A stretch of 64,000 nt of DNA from Candidatus Peribacteria bacterium (GCA_023245865.1 JAHFJN010000001.1:1-64000); one strand, 5' to 3'. Positions 18,779-28,276 are shown, counted from the first letter of the stretch. Notes: a model not told the origin generated them from the sequence alone. Numbers and translations are program-made.

Positions 18779-19994
18779 TAGTCTTTACTTCCTCTAGCTT
18801 ACTTAGGGATTTAGCGATGGCCTTTTCCAGAATTGTTTTGCTTTCGCTGTAGTCTGAAACAACAGATTCGGCATTCTCAATGGTTGGATATGGAACCATG
18901 TGAAAATTATTGTAGACAAATGTGTACGCTCCTGCATACATAAAAGTAATCATATCTCCGGGCTTAATAGTTTTAGGTAGCAAAACATTTTGTCTTATCA
19001 CGTCGTAACCTTCACATGAAAAACCAACGATTCTAAATAATGATTTTTCAGATTCAGGGAAATTTCCTAGATAAATAGGATATTCCAAGTGCTCAATTGG
19101 TTCAATAATTCCATTAAAGACGCCCGTATCAACAACCAAGACAGGTGGTTTTTTATAGGGTTTGATATCAATGATTTTTGTTAACAATGCCATCGTATTT
19201 GCGCTCATTGCTCTCCCCGGTTCAATAAATAATTCGAGTGAAGGGAATTTTTTCCTCAAATCATTGCAATAGATCAATATATTATTGATAAAGTAATCAA
19301 GCGATGGAATATGATCTTCATAGGGCGCGGGAATTCCACCACCAATGTTAAGATATCGAATCTCCATATCGAATTTATTCCTTGCCAGTTCCATCAGTTC
19401 TTCTGCATGCAACATTGCTGCTTTCCATGCTTCCGATGCAGTATTTTGAGAACCGACGTGGAAAGTTAAGCCCTGTACATTCCAATTATTTTTTTTGCAT
19501 TTCCTGAGGATGTAAGAAAAATATTCTTGAGTCATCCCAAATTTACTTGATAAATTAAAAACAGCATCTTTATTTGCAGCAGCAAGACGGGCAAATAGGA
19601 TTGGGGAATCTACATTACGAACAATTTTTATTATTTCCTCTTCCGAATCAAAAGCATAATACCGAATGCCTACCTTTGCTGCATATTGAATGTCCTCCTC
19701 TTTTTTGGTAGGAGCTGAAAATGAAATGTTATTTGGATCAGTCCCCATTGAAAGCAAAAATACGATTTCTTCTTTTGAAGCAGCATCAAATCCAAAGCCA
19801 CTTTGAATTATATGTTTTACTAGAGGAGGATGATTGTTGGACTTTAATGCGTAGAATATTTTAACGTTATTTTTTACAAATTTATTGAATGCATTAATAT
19901 TTTCATTGAGCTTCGAAGGAAAATATAAATACTGAGGAGTTTTTACCCCCGAAAGATCAAGATCGTCGAAGAAGAGAGTGAGAACGTCGTGCAT
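18771..19994 (-). CDS. Ornithine/diaminopimelate-decarboxylase-family PLP enzyme (fold III)
   Basis: 407 residues. The PLP lysine is K51 in IFYALKSN; GFDAAS.EEI, TFHVGSQN, NIGGGIPAPYE and IEPGRAMSA are the phosphate- and substrate-binding landmarks; the cross-subunit catalytic Cys is C327 in SCEGYD. The C-x-G-x-D signature and overall length point to ornithine decarboxylase (putrescine formation) more than to LysA, but lysine or carboxynorspermidine activity cannot be excluded. It starts an AT-rich group with a methyltransferase and an SMR-like transporter, so the amine product may be modified and exported. Confidence 0.85.
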   Translation of the reverse strand: MHDVLTLFFDDLDLSGVKTPQYLYFPSKLNENINAFNKFVKNNVKIFYALKSNNHPPLVKHIIQSGFGFDAASKEEIVFLLSMGTDPNNISFSAPTKKEEDIQYAAKVGIRYYAFDSEEEIIKIVRNVDSPILFARLAAANKDAVFNLSSKFGMTQEYFSYILRKCKKNNWNVQGLTFHVGSQNTASEAWKAAMLHAEELMELARNKFDMEIRYLNIGGGIPAPYEDHIPSLDYFINNILIYCNDLRKKFPSLELFIEPGRAMSANTMALLTKIIDIKPYKKPPVLVVDTGVFNGIIEPIEHLEYPIYLGNFPESEKSLFRIVGFSCEGYDVIRQNVLLPKTIKPGDMITFMYAGAYTFVYNNFHMVPYPTIENAESVVSDYSESKTILEKAIAKSLSKLEEVKTIN

Positions 19995-20127
19995 ATGCAG
20001 GAGATGACCTTATACAATATATAAACGTATATGTCAATCTATGCTGAGCTATGCTGCATATTAACATCAACTATCAGCATTATTACTAGACTAAGGATGC
20101 TCCTAATGTCACTATTCGCTGAATAAT

Positions 20128-20916
20128 TCATTCACACCCCCCTTTTTGTGCAGAAACTAGAATGATTCCATTCACTCCATAATGCTTCATATTAGGTGTT
20201 TCCTCGACCTCAATTTCTATGGTGTTCGAGGAAAATCCAATGCTTGGGAGTAAATTTAATATATCTTTTTCGGTAATACTAGCTGATGGAAATATTTCTT
20301 CTTTCCCAGAATGGTCAATTAATTTGTAAAAATCAGTGTCTCTTAAAGAGACCAAAAATAGATATCCTCCAGGCAAAATCAATGATGCCACTCTCCTAAT
20401 TACATTTGCCCACTCTAACTTAGATATGCCGACTTCCTCAGCACAATAAAAGCAACATACTATTGAAAATTGAGAATAGCCATCTAGAGGTGAATCTTTC
20501 ATCAAATTGCAATGAGCTAAATTGATCAGTGAACGTAATTTATTTTCTCTAATAGCGATCTCTTCTATCGAGGCATTTACCCCTTCAAACTGCAAGGCCA
20601 ATTTAGTAAAATTATTCCAATTATGAGCTGTAATATCCCGATCGATCCATTTTTTTATTTGATAAAGATTTTCGTTTAAAAAATCTGCCATTACTATTTT
20701 TTTTGCGTAAGGTATGGCTGGAATCAAATGATGTATAGTAGGGCCACAACCAATTTCTAGTATTTCAACATTTCGATTTATTTTTCGATATTGTCTCACA
20801 AGAAATTTTGTTATTGCAACTTCATCACTATCGACTACTCGATAATATGTATTTAAATACCTGACAGCAAAATTATTTACAGATGAAAAATCCATTATTG
20901 ATTTGTTCGTCTTCAT
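20128..20916 (-). CDS. Class I SAM-dependent methyltransferase
   Basis: 262 residues. Motif I is VEILEIGCGPTIHHLIPAIP, motif post-I VMADFLNEN, and motif III is ASLILPGGYLFLVSLRD. The NLMKDSPLDG..QFSIVCCFYCAEE region fits motif II. The layout resembles small-molecule N-methyltransferases of the NNMT/PNMT/TEMT type, which would fit an amine substrate from the decarboxylase next to it, but this is inference. Clearly AT-rich compared with the flanks. TATACT lies about 20 bases before the ATG. Confidence 0.75.
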   Translation of the reverse strand: MKTNKSIMDFSSVNNFAVRYLNTYYRVVDSDEVAITKFLVRQYRKINRNVEILEIGCGPTIHHLIPAIPYAKKIVMADFLNENLYQIKKWIDRDITAHNWNNFTKLALQFEGVNASIEEIAIRENKLRSLINLAHCNLMKDSPLDGYSQFSIVCCFYCAEEVGISKLEWANVIRRVASLILPGGYLFLVSLRDTDFYKLIDHSGKEEIFPSASITEKDILNLLPSIGFSSNTIEIEVEETPNMKHYGVNGIILVSAQKGGCE

Positions 20917-21008
20917 TGATTGATGGGTGAATACAGAGTATACAACTGCGATATAGTATAGTAGGGTGAATAGCTATATGTTTCAATTTAACGTACTATT
21001 GCCTAAGT

Positions 21009-21326
21009 ATGCAACTTCTCTATCAATGGCTGTTAATATTCATTTCGGCTGCCCTTTTCGTTTATTGCGATTATCTTAGTACGAATTGGGCGAGGTTTAA
21101 CAGTTTGTACTCTATAGTTGGTGTTTTTGTGTTGGCTCCTATTGGATATATACTTTTCGGTTTATTAACACGCAGTAAAACCGTGTCTGTAAGTTCTGGC
21201 TTAGTGAATATGTTTTTACTTATTGGTACAATTCTTGTCGGCATTTTTTTATTCAAAGATGCCCTAAGCATCAAACAAGAAATGGGTTTGGTATTAGCAG
21301 TCATCGCGATAGCACTACTAGTATGA
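21009..21326 (+). CDS. SMR/EamA-like small membrane transporter
   Basis: 105 residues with four predicted helices, the size and layout of small multidrug resistance or 4-TM DMT proteins. It starts LLYQWLLIFISAALFVYCDY and ends QEMGLVLAVIAIALLV; the loop KDALSIKQEMGLVLA is like the SMR W/E-x-L...GLxLI end. The Glu typical of EmrE helix 1 is not evident, so substrate type is open. TACTAT (20994-20999) is 9 bases before the ATG. Divergent from the methyltransferase across about 90 AT-rich bases. Confidence 0.6.
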   Translation: MQLLYQWLLIFISAALFVYCDYLSTNWARFNSLYSIVGVFVLAPIGYILFGLLTRSKTVSVSSGLVNMFLLIGTILVGIFLFKDALSIKQEMGLVLAVIAIALLV

Positions 21327-21402
21327 TCTTGCCTATGTCCTAAATATTGAAGATCCATACTATTTTGTGGTAGGTATAAGGTTTTGTAGTTATCAGCCCA
21401 TT

Positions 21403-21801
21403 TTAATGATAGTTCTCTGACTCTCTTTCGAAATCCGGGTCAAATTGTCGGTAGTCGATCGTGAGCTCTTCGCCTTTCTGAATATCTCGCATGGTAATGT
21501 CCTCTCCATATGGTCCTTGGCTATGTACATTTGGCTTGAATGAATGATTCATATGTCGTGTCGCATCTCCGCAGAGCATCCATGTTTGATGTTCTACATT
21601 TCTGTAGGCATAAGTGTGTAAGAATTCTTGGGCCGGTTGTGGCCAGGTAAGGGCTGTAGACCATAAGATTTCCATATCCAGCGACGGATCCCACTTCCAA
21701 ATGACTGTGTCTTTGGGTATATCTGTTGCTGCAAAGAGTCCAATGCCTTGGATGAAAGATGGCCCGATTGTGGTGGGGATGAGGAGCATGAGGCTAATCA
21801 A
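21403..21801 (-). CDS. SET-domain protein (lysine methyltransferase type)
   Basis: 132 residues, a bare SET domain. Visible motifs are GIGLFAATDIPKDTVIWKW (N-SET, G-x-G/F-A), the catalytic-core NHSFKPNV (the RFxNHxxxPN signature, here RHMNHSFKPNV), and KGEELTIDYRQFD (GEEL.DY). These enzymes methylate protein lysines with SAM; bacterial short SET proteins have few known targets. It overlaps the upstream Cys-rich gene by 8 bases and is last in a three-gene minus-strand operon with two secreted proteins, which is an odd pairing for a cytoplasmic methyltransferase. Confidence 0.85.
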   Translation of the reverse strand: MISLMLLIPTTIGPSFIQGIGLFAATDIPKDTVIWKWDPSLDMEILWSTALTWPQPAQEFLHTYAYRNVEHQTWMLCGDATRHMNHSFKPNVHSQGPYGEDITMRDIQKGEELTIDYRQFDPDFERESENYH

Positions 21802-22513
21802 TTGGCACTGATATGCCGAAATAGAAGGATGAACGAAGCTCAGGATATTTGAGCCAGGTATTGATCCGAATATTGCAATAGTCTCTACGTTTTAGATCTT
21901 TGACTGCTGAACAAAGCGTTGGATCTTTTTGTTTGAAGGCGTATCCATTTTCACATTGATCTCGCACAGCAAGATTCTTAATGAGGCTGCATTCATATAC
22001 ATTTTCATATTGATATGTACGTGTTTGGAAACACCAATCTTGTAAATCTGTGCGCTTGTATCGCATGCAATTTTGTAGCTGGGGTTCATCAATTTTTGTA
22101 AATTTTCCACTTTCGTTCTCGATACAGAGAACCTCGTTGCTTCCAAGTGTGCCACTGCAAGGTTGCCCTGCGAAAATTTTTCCACCGATATCACTTAAGC
22201 ATGCTAAAACTAATTCAGATGGAGGCAATTTTCCGCAAATAGCTGGATCTTTCGTCAATGAAGCAAAATCATGAATACAATCCAGTCTTCTTAGGCCTGC
22301 TGATGGCCCGCCGAAGTTCCATGGTACCTCCTTAATCTTTTTGCATTCATTTACATCCTTATGCTCCTTCACCAAAATTTCAGCGACCTCCCAGCCGGGA
22401 TGAAAAACATAGAATCCGCAGAGTTCGAGAATCACGGGGGGAAGGACGATGAGAGCCACCAGAGTTGCAAGTATCCCCGCCCCCCATTTAATGATGAGTG
22501 CAATGTACTTCAT
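21794..22513 (-). CDS. Cys-rich secreted/membrane-anchored protein
   Basis: 239 residues. An N-terminal hydrophobic helix (about 5-28, LIIKWGAGILATLVALIVLP) is followed by an extracytoplasmic part with about 16 Cys in a repeated spacing (C..I....RD.C......K...LC..V..L..RDYC), suggesting stacked two-disulfide helical units. Start ATGA overlaps the stop of the LEPR-motif gene by 4 bases, so the two are co-translated. No family is recognised. Disulfide formation could rely on the DipZ-like system at 38-39.8 kb. Confidence 0.7.
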   Translation of the reverse strand: MKYIALIIKWGAGILATLVALIVLPPVILELCGFYVFHPGWEVAEILVKEHKDVNECKKIKEVPWNFGGPSAGLRRLDCIHDFASLTKDPAICGKLPPSELVLACLSDIGGKIFAGQPCSGTLGSNEVLCIENESGKFTKIDEPQLQNCMRYKRTDLQDWCFQTRTYQYENVYECSLIKNLAVRDQCENGYAFKQKDPTLCSAVKDLKRRDYCNIRINTWLKYPELRSSFYFGISVPID

Positions 22514-25500
22514 GGAAGTGCGTTAAAGAGTACGGCTTTTTCCACTTCATCTCCAACTCTCTTGAAGTAAAGATCCGACGGATTTGCTTGGTAGTAGGTT
22601 CCATCGGATTTTTCTATGGGAGTGACTCCAATATCAATGATGCCTTCGAAGACTCCATTGTATTTATTTTTCGCATAGGGTTGCACTCTATTTTCTGCAG
22701 GGACCATGATCTGTTGGAGCGAGAAATATTCGGAGAATTGACCTGGTGTCGTTCGTTCATGATTTACAATTGATACAAATGTTGTAAGTCCGAGCTGATG
22801 TTCTGTAATGGGGCTGGATGTTGATGGGGAATTGATATGGAATGCAGTGTCCGCCGTACCTGCCAGTCGATCCGAATCTGTTCCAAATGCGCTCTCAAAT
22901 GCCAATGCATTGCGTGAAACTGCGGCGAAATCAACTTTCGTGTGATCAAAGTCTGAAATAGAGGGAACATTTCCCGCTGCATCGAGTGCGACAAGTGCAT
23001 TCATTTGCTTGCCATCCGTTAGCTTCATAATTTCCTTTGCCATTGCCCAAAGTACAAAGGTGCCATGACTATGGCCTGCACCATTGATCAACAGTGGCTC
23101 AAAGCCTGCTGCAATCAGTTGTCGTGCAGTCCATTGACCAATGACTTCCGTCCATCGAGCATCGCGTCCGATGAATAGCGGATCTTTTGCAGCTTTATTC
23201 CAATCAACGGTGACTATTTGCATGCTAGTTCCAACGGACGTTTTCAGTGCTTTCGCTAATTCATTGATAGGGGTGGCTCCCTCGTTACTATTCATTCCAT
23301 GAACAATAATGCATACAGGCTTATTAGGATCCAGTGTATTAATCGCATCAACTCCGAAAACTTTTCTCTGCCCATCTGGTTTAAACTCCGCCACACTCAT
23401 ACTCACTGGCATCGAATCCATATTTCCTTCGATGCTAACTCGTCCTTCAATCCTTGTAGTGTTGTATTCCCTCGGACTCGTGTGCAGAGTGATCACCGGT
23501 AATTGAACATGACTCAGATCTGTGGGTCCAAATCCGACCGGAGAAGGATAGTTGGTGTGATCAGCAATCAGTATCGTGTACTGACCGGCGGGCAACACGG
23601 AACTCACAGTCTCTGCACTGCCATTTTGCTTGTCGGATAGGTAAGAGATGTTATTGGGTCCACCAACGAGCGTGAGGGAAAGATTCGGTGCAAGGGTGGG
23701 ATACGTAATGGACGAACCTTGAATGCTTCCATCTTTTCCAGGCTCGATCCATGCATTCATCATTGTCGGTCGATCCAAGCGGAATGTCACGGTCGCAGTG
23801 CCATTGGGAACAAGATTGATAGGGAACTCGCGGTCGTTGAAACTAAGAGTACTCAGATCGTATTCAGAATTCGGTGCGCGCAATGTTTCATCGACAACTC
23901 CCATCGCAAATGTGCGAACAGCATTTTGTTGTTCTGCAATAGGTGTCCTGGCAGAAAGAATGGCCACTTCGTTTTTGTGCTGGCCATTGATCCTTGCAAT
24001 CACCTGATTTGGTGAATGTTCCAGTACCAGACGAACTTTCGTCGCGGTATTGATCTGACTCCGGGTCATCGTCGCAAGTTCCGGTGAGGGCATGCCTGAG
24101 GCTACCACCCACTGCCCCGCTGCCGTTTCACGAAGACCGCCCTCTCGCTGCTGCACCTGCCAATCGCGCTGCGCCGCGACATCCAGACGAATCTGCATCA
24201 AGTGTTCCCATTCCTGCCGAAACAGGATCTTCCCGATCTCTAGTGAAGCGCCGAGGTCGGGGAAGTTCACACCAACGCCGTCTTGGCGCAGCCACTGGAC
24301 CGCAGGTTTGTTTGCGTTCCCATTGATCACATTTTGCAGCTGCTGCCGGAGCTCCACCTCATTTCTGCCGTGTTCGATGCCGATGAAGACTTCGAGGGCC
24401 GCCTTCACAATGTCGCCGACAGCCTGACCGTAGACTTGGAAATTATTGGTCAACGTATCGAGCGCAGGTCGTGGACTCATACTATTATAGAGACTCATGA
24501 TGCGATCCGTCGGGTAGTAGAAGTTTAAGTTCGCGGGGAGCGTTCCGGTCGCGATGTAAAGGTTGCTTTGTTGGATATTTCGAACAACAGGATCATCGAT
24601 GTCGATGTTCGGGAGTAAGCCGATATTTCTGAAATCTGTTGCTGTTTGATTATTTTGGATCAGTGCACTGTTCCCTTGCCACTGATCACCACTATTTATG
24701 AGGTGCAGCGACGTACCATCCCACGATGCGGGGACGCTTTTTTGGACCATGCCATGGGCATCGGTGAGAATGAGATTGTAGGTGCCTGCGGGACGAGCAA
24801 CATTGAAGGTCACCCGCCCCAGGCTGAAATTCGTTCCTCCGGCTTGCGTGATCGTTTGCCATGAGAGCATTCCGCCACCGTCAATGTGGACCTGGGCGGT
24901 ATCCTTCGGTGTTTGATATGCAACGAGGACGTTTGGTCCTTGCATGCCCACCACTTTGAGATCGGGCGTGATCGGATTTTCGCTGAGCCTCCCCTGCTCC
25001 TCCTGCTCAAAGGGCAACTGCGGTGTCTCGAGCCGTGCCTCGCGATTGTCGGGGCAGAAGAAGGACACTTGATCGAGAACTTGACCTGTCGTGCGGTTAC
25101 GCATGATGAAGAACACCTGTCCGTTCCCGCGATTGTACGAGGGGCGCCATATGGCATCGGCAATACCGTGCTCACTTACGGCAGAGGTGGAGGTGAAATC
25201 TACAAATGTTCCATTCTGGAAGACTCTGCCGACAATCTCGGTATTCGGATCGGGCGTGCGGTAGCGAACATTGAAGACAATGCGATCGTTCGTCGACGTA
25301 TCTGCGGTGACGTATAACTTTGGATACTTCACCTGCTGTGTTTCCAGAGCCTGCTCGGCAGCGAATGTTTCGGTGAGCGCGGTCGTGAGTTCATTGATCC
25401 ATTGATTGCGAATCTCTGTATCGAGTGCAGGAGTGCGCGCACTCAGTGCGTCAACGGATTGCTTCGCGGCATCGCGTACGTTCCGTGCCGCCGCTTGCGC

Positions 25501-26517
25501 AATTTGCGATGCAGTGAATGTAGCGTTGGCAGCGTTCACAGCATCCTGCGCATTTTTCAAAGAGAGCTCCGCAGTTGTCACGCCGCTTCGGGTTGTCGCT
25601 GTGTAGGTTACTTCCAAGATTGGCTGCTCGTCAGGCGAGTCTTTGCCCCGTACTTGGAAGAAGTAGAGATTGTTCCCGTCGGTCCGCGGCGGCTCGCCCG
25701 CGATCTCTTGATCGGTCCGGAGAGCAAATGCCGTGGGGCCTGTCTTATTGATCGCCAACTTGCCGGCGTTATTCAAGGTCAGCACATTGACCCGATTGAG
25801 CGTCACGGCGTCATACCCGAGAGAGCCGAGCGCCGTACTACCGGACGAGAGGGGAACAAGGATCGCTTGCGGCTTGCGATTCGATACATCGTTCTTGTCG
25901 TACGGAACGATCTTGAGTTTTGCATCGGTGATGACGGCGTCGTCGGGGAGGCCCGCTGTGTCGAAGGTCAGCCCCGACCTCCACGTGTAGAAGCGGCCGG
26001 TCGGTGCATGGTACTGTTGCCCGAAGATCATCCATCCAAGCTGCCTTCCGGATTGGCTATTATGTCCCTCGGCATAGTCCGGGCTGGCATACTCCTGCGC
26101 TCCGGTTGCAGTCGCCCTGATTGCCTGTGTTACCGCTATAGACTCTGCGGGCGCCTGCTGCGCCTGGATGAGTTGTGCTTGTGCCATATTCAAGGCGTTC
26201 TCCGCCGCGGCGAGCGATGAGGTATCGCGAAGAACCGCGGCCGTCGCATCGACGAGGTGTTGCTCCGCTTGCTCCAGCGCGGTCGCCGCAGTTGTCCGAT
26301 CATTTTCAATCGATACCTCTGCGGCCACTCCGGAGAGGTACTGGCGAGGCTCGAGGCGTTCGGATGCACCGAAATTCGCTCGGCTGATTCGCCTTCGTGT
26401 CGCGCCGGATATTTTTTTTGCCGGAGAGTTCGGCGTCCATTCCTTCGGATCAAAGAAATCAACACCCGATGCAAAGACCGCATCGATGTCTGCGGGACTC
26501 AACGATTGCTTCGTCAT
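22510..26517 (-). CDS. 1335-residue LEPR-motif surface protein with alpha/beta-hydrolase domain
   Basis: The N-terminus has basic residues and the motif RLEPRQYLSG (LEPR at ~55-58), which resembles the LEPR-XLL export/anchoring motif I know mainly from Planctomycetes giant proteins. Then an Ala/Gln-rich helix (~75-125), a DNRLRE-like beta domain (~130-310, GLTFDTAGLPDDAVITDAKL), a second helix, beta domains, and near residues ~1080-1200 a lipase-like alpha/beta-hydrolase domain: VCIIVHGMNSNEG (oxyanion region) and nucleophile elbow GHSHG (~1145-1149), followed by LVALDAAG. The catalytic triad seems possible. First gene of an overlapping operon. I see no clear promoter. Confidence 0.72.
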   Translation of the reverse strand: MTKQSLSPADIDAVFASGVDFFDPKEWTPNSPAKKISGATRRRISRANFGASERLEPRQYLSGVAAEVSIENDRTTAATALEQAEQHLVDATAAVLRDTSSLAAAENALNMAQAQLIQAQQAPAESIAVTQAIRATATGAQEYASPDYAEGHNSQSGRQLGWMIFGQQYHAPTGRFYTWRSGLTFDTAGLPDDAVITDAKLKIVPYDKNDVSNRKPQAILVPLSSGSTALGSLGYDAVTLNRVNVLTLNNAGKLAINKTGPTAFALRTDQEIAGEPPRTDGNNLYFFQVRGKDSPDEQPILEVTYTATTRSGVTTAELSLKNAQDAVNAANATFTASQIAQAAARNVRDAAKQSVDALSARTPALDTEIRNQWINELTTALTETFAAEQALETQQVKYPKLYVTADTSTNDRIVFNVRYRTPDPNTEIVGRVFQNGTFVDFTSTSAVSEHGIADAIWRPSYNRGNGQVFFIMRNRTTGQVLDQVSFFCPDNREARLETPQLPFEQEEQGRLSENPITPDLKVVGMQGPNVLVAYQTPKDTAQVHIDGGGMLSWQTITQAGGTNFSLGRVTFNVARPAGTYNLILTDAHGMVQKSVPASWDGTSLHLINSGDQWQGNSALIQNNQTATDFRNIGLLPNIDIDDPVVRNIQQSNLYIATGTLPANLNFYYPTDRIMSLYNSMSPRPALDTLTNNFQVYGQAVGDIVKAALEVFIGIEHGRNEVELRQQLQNVINGNANKPAVQWLRQDGVGVNFPDLGASLEIGKILFRQEWEHLMQIRLDVAAQRDWQVQQREGGLRETAAGQWVVASGMPSPELATMTRSQINTATKVRLVLEHSPNQVIARINGQHKNEVAILSARTPIAEQQNAVRTFAMGVVDETLRAPNSEYDLSTLSFNDREFPINLVPNGTATVTFRLDRPTMMNAWIEPGKDGSIQGSSITYPTLAPNLSLTLVGGPNNISYLSDKQNGSAETVSSVLPAGQYTILIADHTNYPSPVGFGPTDLSHVQLPVITLHTSPREYNTTRIEGRVSIEGNMDSMPVSMSVAEFKPDGQRKVFGVDAINTLDPNKPVCIIVHGMNSNEGATPINELAKALKTSVGTSMQIVTVDWNKAAKDPLFIGRDARWTEVIGQWTARQLIAAGFEPLLINGAGHSHGTFVLWAMAKEIMKLTDGKQMNALVALDAAGNVPSISDFDHTKVDFAAVSRNALAFESAFGTDSDRLAGTADTAFHINSPSTSSPITEHQLGLTTFVSIVNHERTTPGQFSEYFSLQQIMVPAENRVQPYAKNKYNGVFEGIIDIGVTPIEKSDGTYYQANPSDLYFKRVGDEVEKAVLFNALP

Positions 26518-26692
26518 GGAGCAGGGGGAAAAGATGCCCCTATCACATAGGAAACGAAGGACGATCAGAAGATGGCAGCGTCACGATCCAAAAATGGAAT
26601 CTGTATTTTTTGGCTTCAGGAAAGCATTGCTGAATGTTCTATGTGTGGGTGGAACGTACTCTTTCTACATAAAGCCGGTCTGTAGCATTTAT

Positions 26693-26813
26693 TTGACTTT
26701 ATTATGAAATAATACTAATAATGCATGTTGCAACCAGCCTTGTGGTTGGTAGGCAAGGGTTTCTGCCTTGTAGCGGAAACTTGCTCATTGTCACCATCGG
26801 TTAGGAGGAGACT
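26693..26813 (+). promoter_or_regulatory. Promoter and structured leader of the AsnRS-like gene
   Basis: TTGACT (26693-26698), a 17-base spacer and TAATAA (26716-26721). The leader can form CAACCA/TGGTTG (26731-26736 with 26743-26748) and AGGCA/TGCCT (26751-26755 with 26764-26768), then a strong Shine-Dalgarno AGGAGGAG before the ATG at 26814. The T-box signature was looked for and not seen. The rest of the 296-base gap shows nothing clear. Confidence 0.5.
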
Positions 26814-28184
26814 ATGAAAACGCTCTACGTTAGAGACTTGCTGCGTGGCAGCAAGCGGGAGGGGACAGCAGTCACACTTTTGGGGTGGATTAAAGCAAGG
26901 AGGGACATGGGCCAACTCGTGTTTCTCGATATCTGCGATTCCACTGGGGCTATTCAAGTGGTCGTGAAAGGAAGTCAGCTAGAGGAAACTGAAGGTCAGA
27001 CAACAGTTGCTATCAAAAGCCATACTGAAGTCATTTCTGACACTTTCACTATCGCTAAAACAGTTCCGCTGGAATCCGCTGTATCCGTTCAAGGGGATAT
27101 CATGCATGGTCCTCAGGGATTTGAAATGCATGTTGATTCCATTGAGATCATTGGACAGGCGAACAAGCAGTTCAGTCCGCGGCCACGGAGCAATATTGAC
27201 ATACTCGACGGAAATTTGGCGGATCATCTAATACGCCATCGTCACCTCTATCTCCGCAACGATAAACTGGCAGCGATCCTGCGATTTCGTCACCTGCTGA
27301 TGGGTGCTATTCACGGATGGTTCCGTGGGAAAGGTTTTGTTGAAATTACAGCACCAGTTCTGACACCTGTTCCGCTCTATGAAGACGGAACCGCAATGTC
27401 GCTCGATGTCGATGATGAACGTGTGTTTCTCACCCAATGCGTTGGTTTCTACCTTGAGAGTGCAATTCATGCGTTCGAAAACGTCTACAACATGGGGCCG
27501 AGCTTTCGTGCAGAAGAAACCCGCAGCAAACGCCATCTCATGGAGTACTGGCATATCAAGGCCGAGCTCGCATGGGTGGATCTCGATGATCTCATCGCTG
27601 TCGTCGAGGATCTGATCAGTCAGATGGTGGCGTTTTGCTTGGACGAGTGTGATGAAATTGCCAGCATTTTAGGCAAGAAAATATGTGCGCACGGCCTCGC
27701 AACGCCGTTTCCACGCATCAGCTATGTGGAAGCCATCGAACGTCTCCACCAGCTGGGCATTCCATTCGAATTTGGTACGAGCCTGGGATCTGCAGAGGAG
27801 CAAGCACTGTCTCAGCAGTTTGTTTCTCCTTTTTGGATCACAGGTATCCCGCGTAAGATCGAACCGTTTCCCTATGTGATAGATAAGTTCGATCCCCGTC
27901 TCACAAGGACGGCCGATCTCATCGCTACGGGCGGGTACGGTGAATTGCTTGGCGTTGCCGAAAAGATACACGATCTCTCAGAGCTCGATGAGCGTATGAG
28001 GGAAAAGGGAAAGTTCGGAGATCCGCGCTATGATTGGGTGCGACAATTGCGTGAGTTTGGATGCGTGCCCCACGGAGGGTTTGGTATGGGGCTGGAGCGG
28101 TTCATCCGCTGGCTTCTTGACATACCTCACGTGCGGGACACCATTCCATTTCCTCGCATCTTCCGTCGCAAGATCATCCCCTAA
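26814..28184 (+). CDS. Asparaginyl-tRNA-synthetase-type class IIb enzyme
   Basis: 456 residues. Charges tRNA-Asn if canonical. An N-terminal OB anticodon-binding fold (VTLLGWIKARRDMGQLVFLDI) is followed by the catalytic core: motif 1 (FRGKGFVEITAPVL), motif 2 with FRAEETRSKRHLMEYWHIKAE and motif 3 (GGFGMGLERFIRWLL...VRDTIPFPR). The FYLESA and Y..GP.FRAE patterns favour AsnRS over AspRS. The strong Shine-Dalgarno (AGGAGGAG) and structured leader are unlike most genes here. It sits 92 bases before an AspRS-type gene, and the pair ends in one terminator, so they form an operon. A role as a housekeeping enzyme or as a resistant second copy cannot be separated from this window alone. Confidence 0.87.
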   Translation: MKTLYVRDLLRGSKREGTAVTLLGWIKARRDMGQLVFLDICDSTGAIQVVVKGSQLEETEGQTTVAIKSHTEVISDTFTIAKTVPLESAVSVQGDIMHGPQGFEMHVDSIEIIGQANKQFSPRPRSNIDILDGNLADHLIRHRHLYLRNDKLAAILRFRHLLMGAIHGWFRGKGFVEITAPVLTPVPLYEDGTAMSLDVDDERVFLTQCVGFYLESAIHAFENVYNMGPSFRAEETRSKRHLMEYWHIKAELAWVDLDDLIAVVEDLISQMVAFCLDECDEIASILGKKICAHGLATPFPRISYVEAIERLHQLGIPFEFGTSLGSAEEQALSQQFVSPFWITGIPRKIEPFPYVIDKFDPRLTRTADLIATGGYGELLGVAEKIHDLSELDERMREKGKFGDPRYDWVRQLREFGCVPHGGFGMGLERFIRWLLDIPHVRDTIPFPRIFRRKIIP

Positions 28185-28199
28185 TTTTTGTTTGCGCCT

Positions 28200-28241
28200 C
28201 ACCTTGTCGGTAGGTGCGTTCTTCATCTTGTGGTGAAGAAC
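28200..28241 (+). promoter_or_regulatory. Two hairpins between the AsnRS- and AspRS-like genes
   Basis: CACCT (28200-28204) pairs with AGGTG (28212-28216), and GTTCTTCA (28218-28225) pairs perfectly with TGAAGAAC (28234-28241). The first loop region shares CCTTGT..GGTAGG with the leader of the upstream gene. No T run follows, so it is not a terminator. Confidence 0.45.
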
Positions 28242-28276
28242 ACTGATTCTGCCTGTCTCCAAAAAGGAAACTTATC

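Noticed and set aside
26724..26813. T-box riboswitch before the AsnRS-like gene
   Set aside because: The hairpins are real, but the conserved T-box bulge sequence and a paired terminator/antiterminator were not found.
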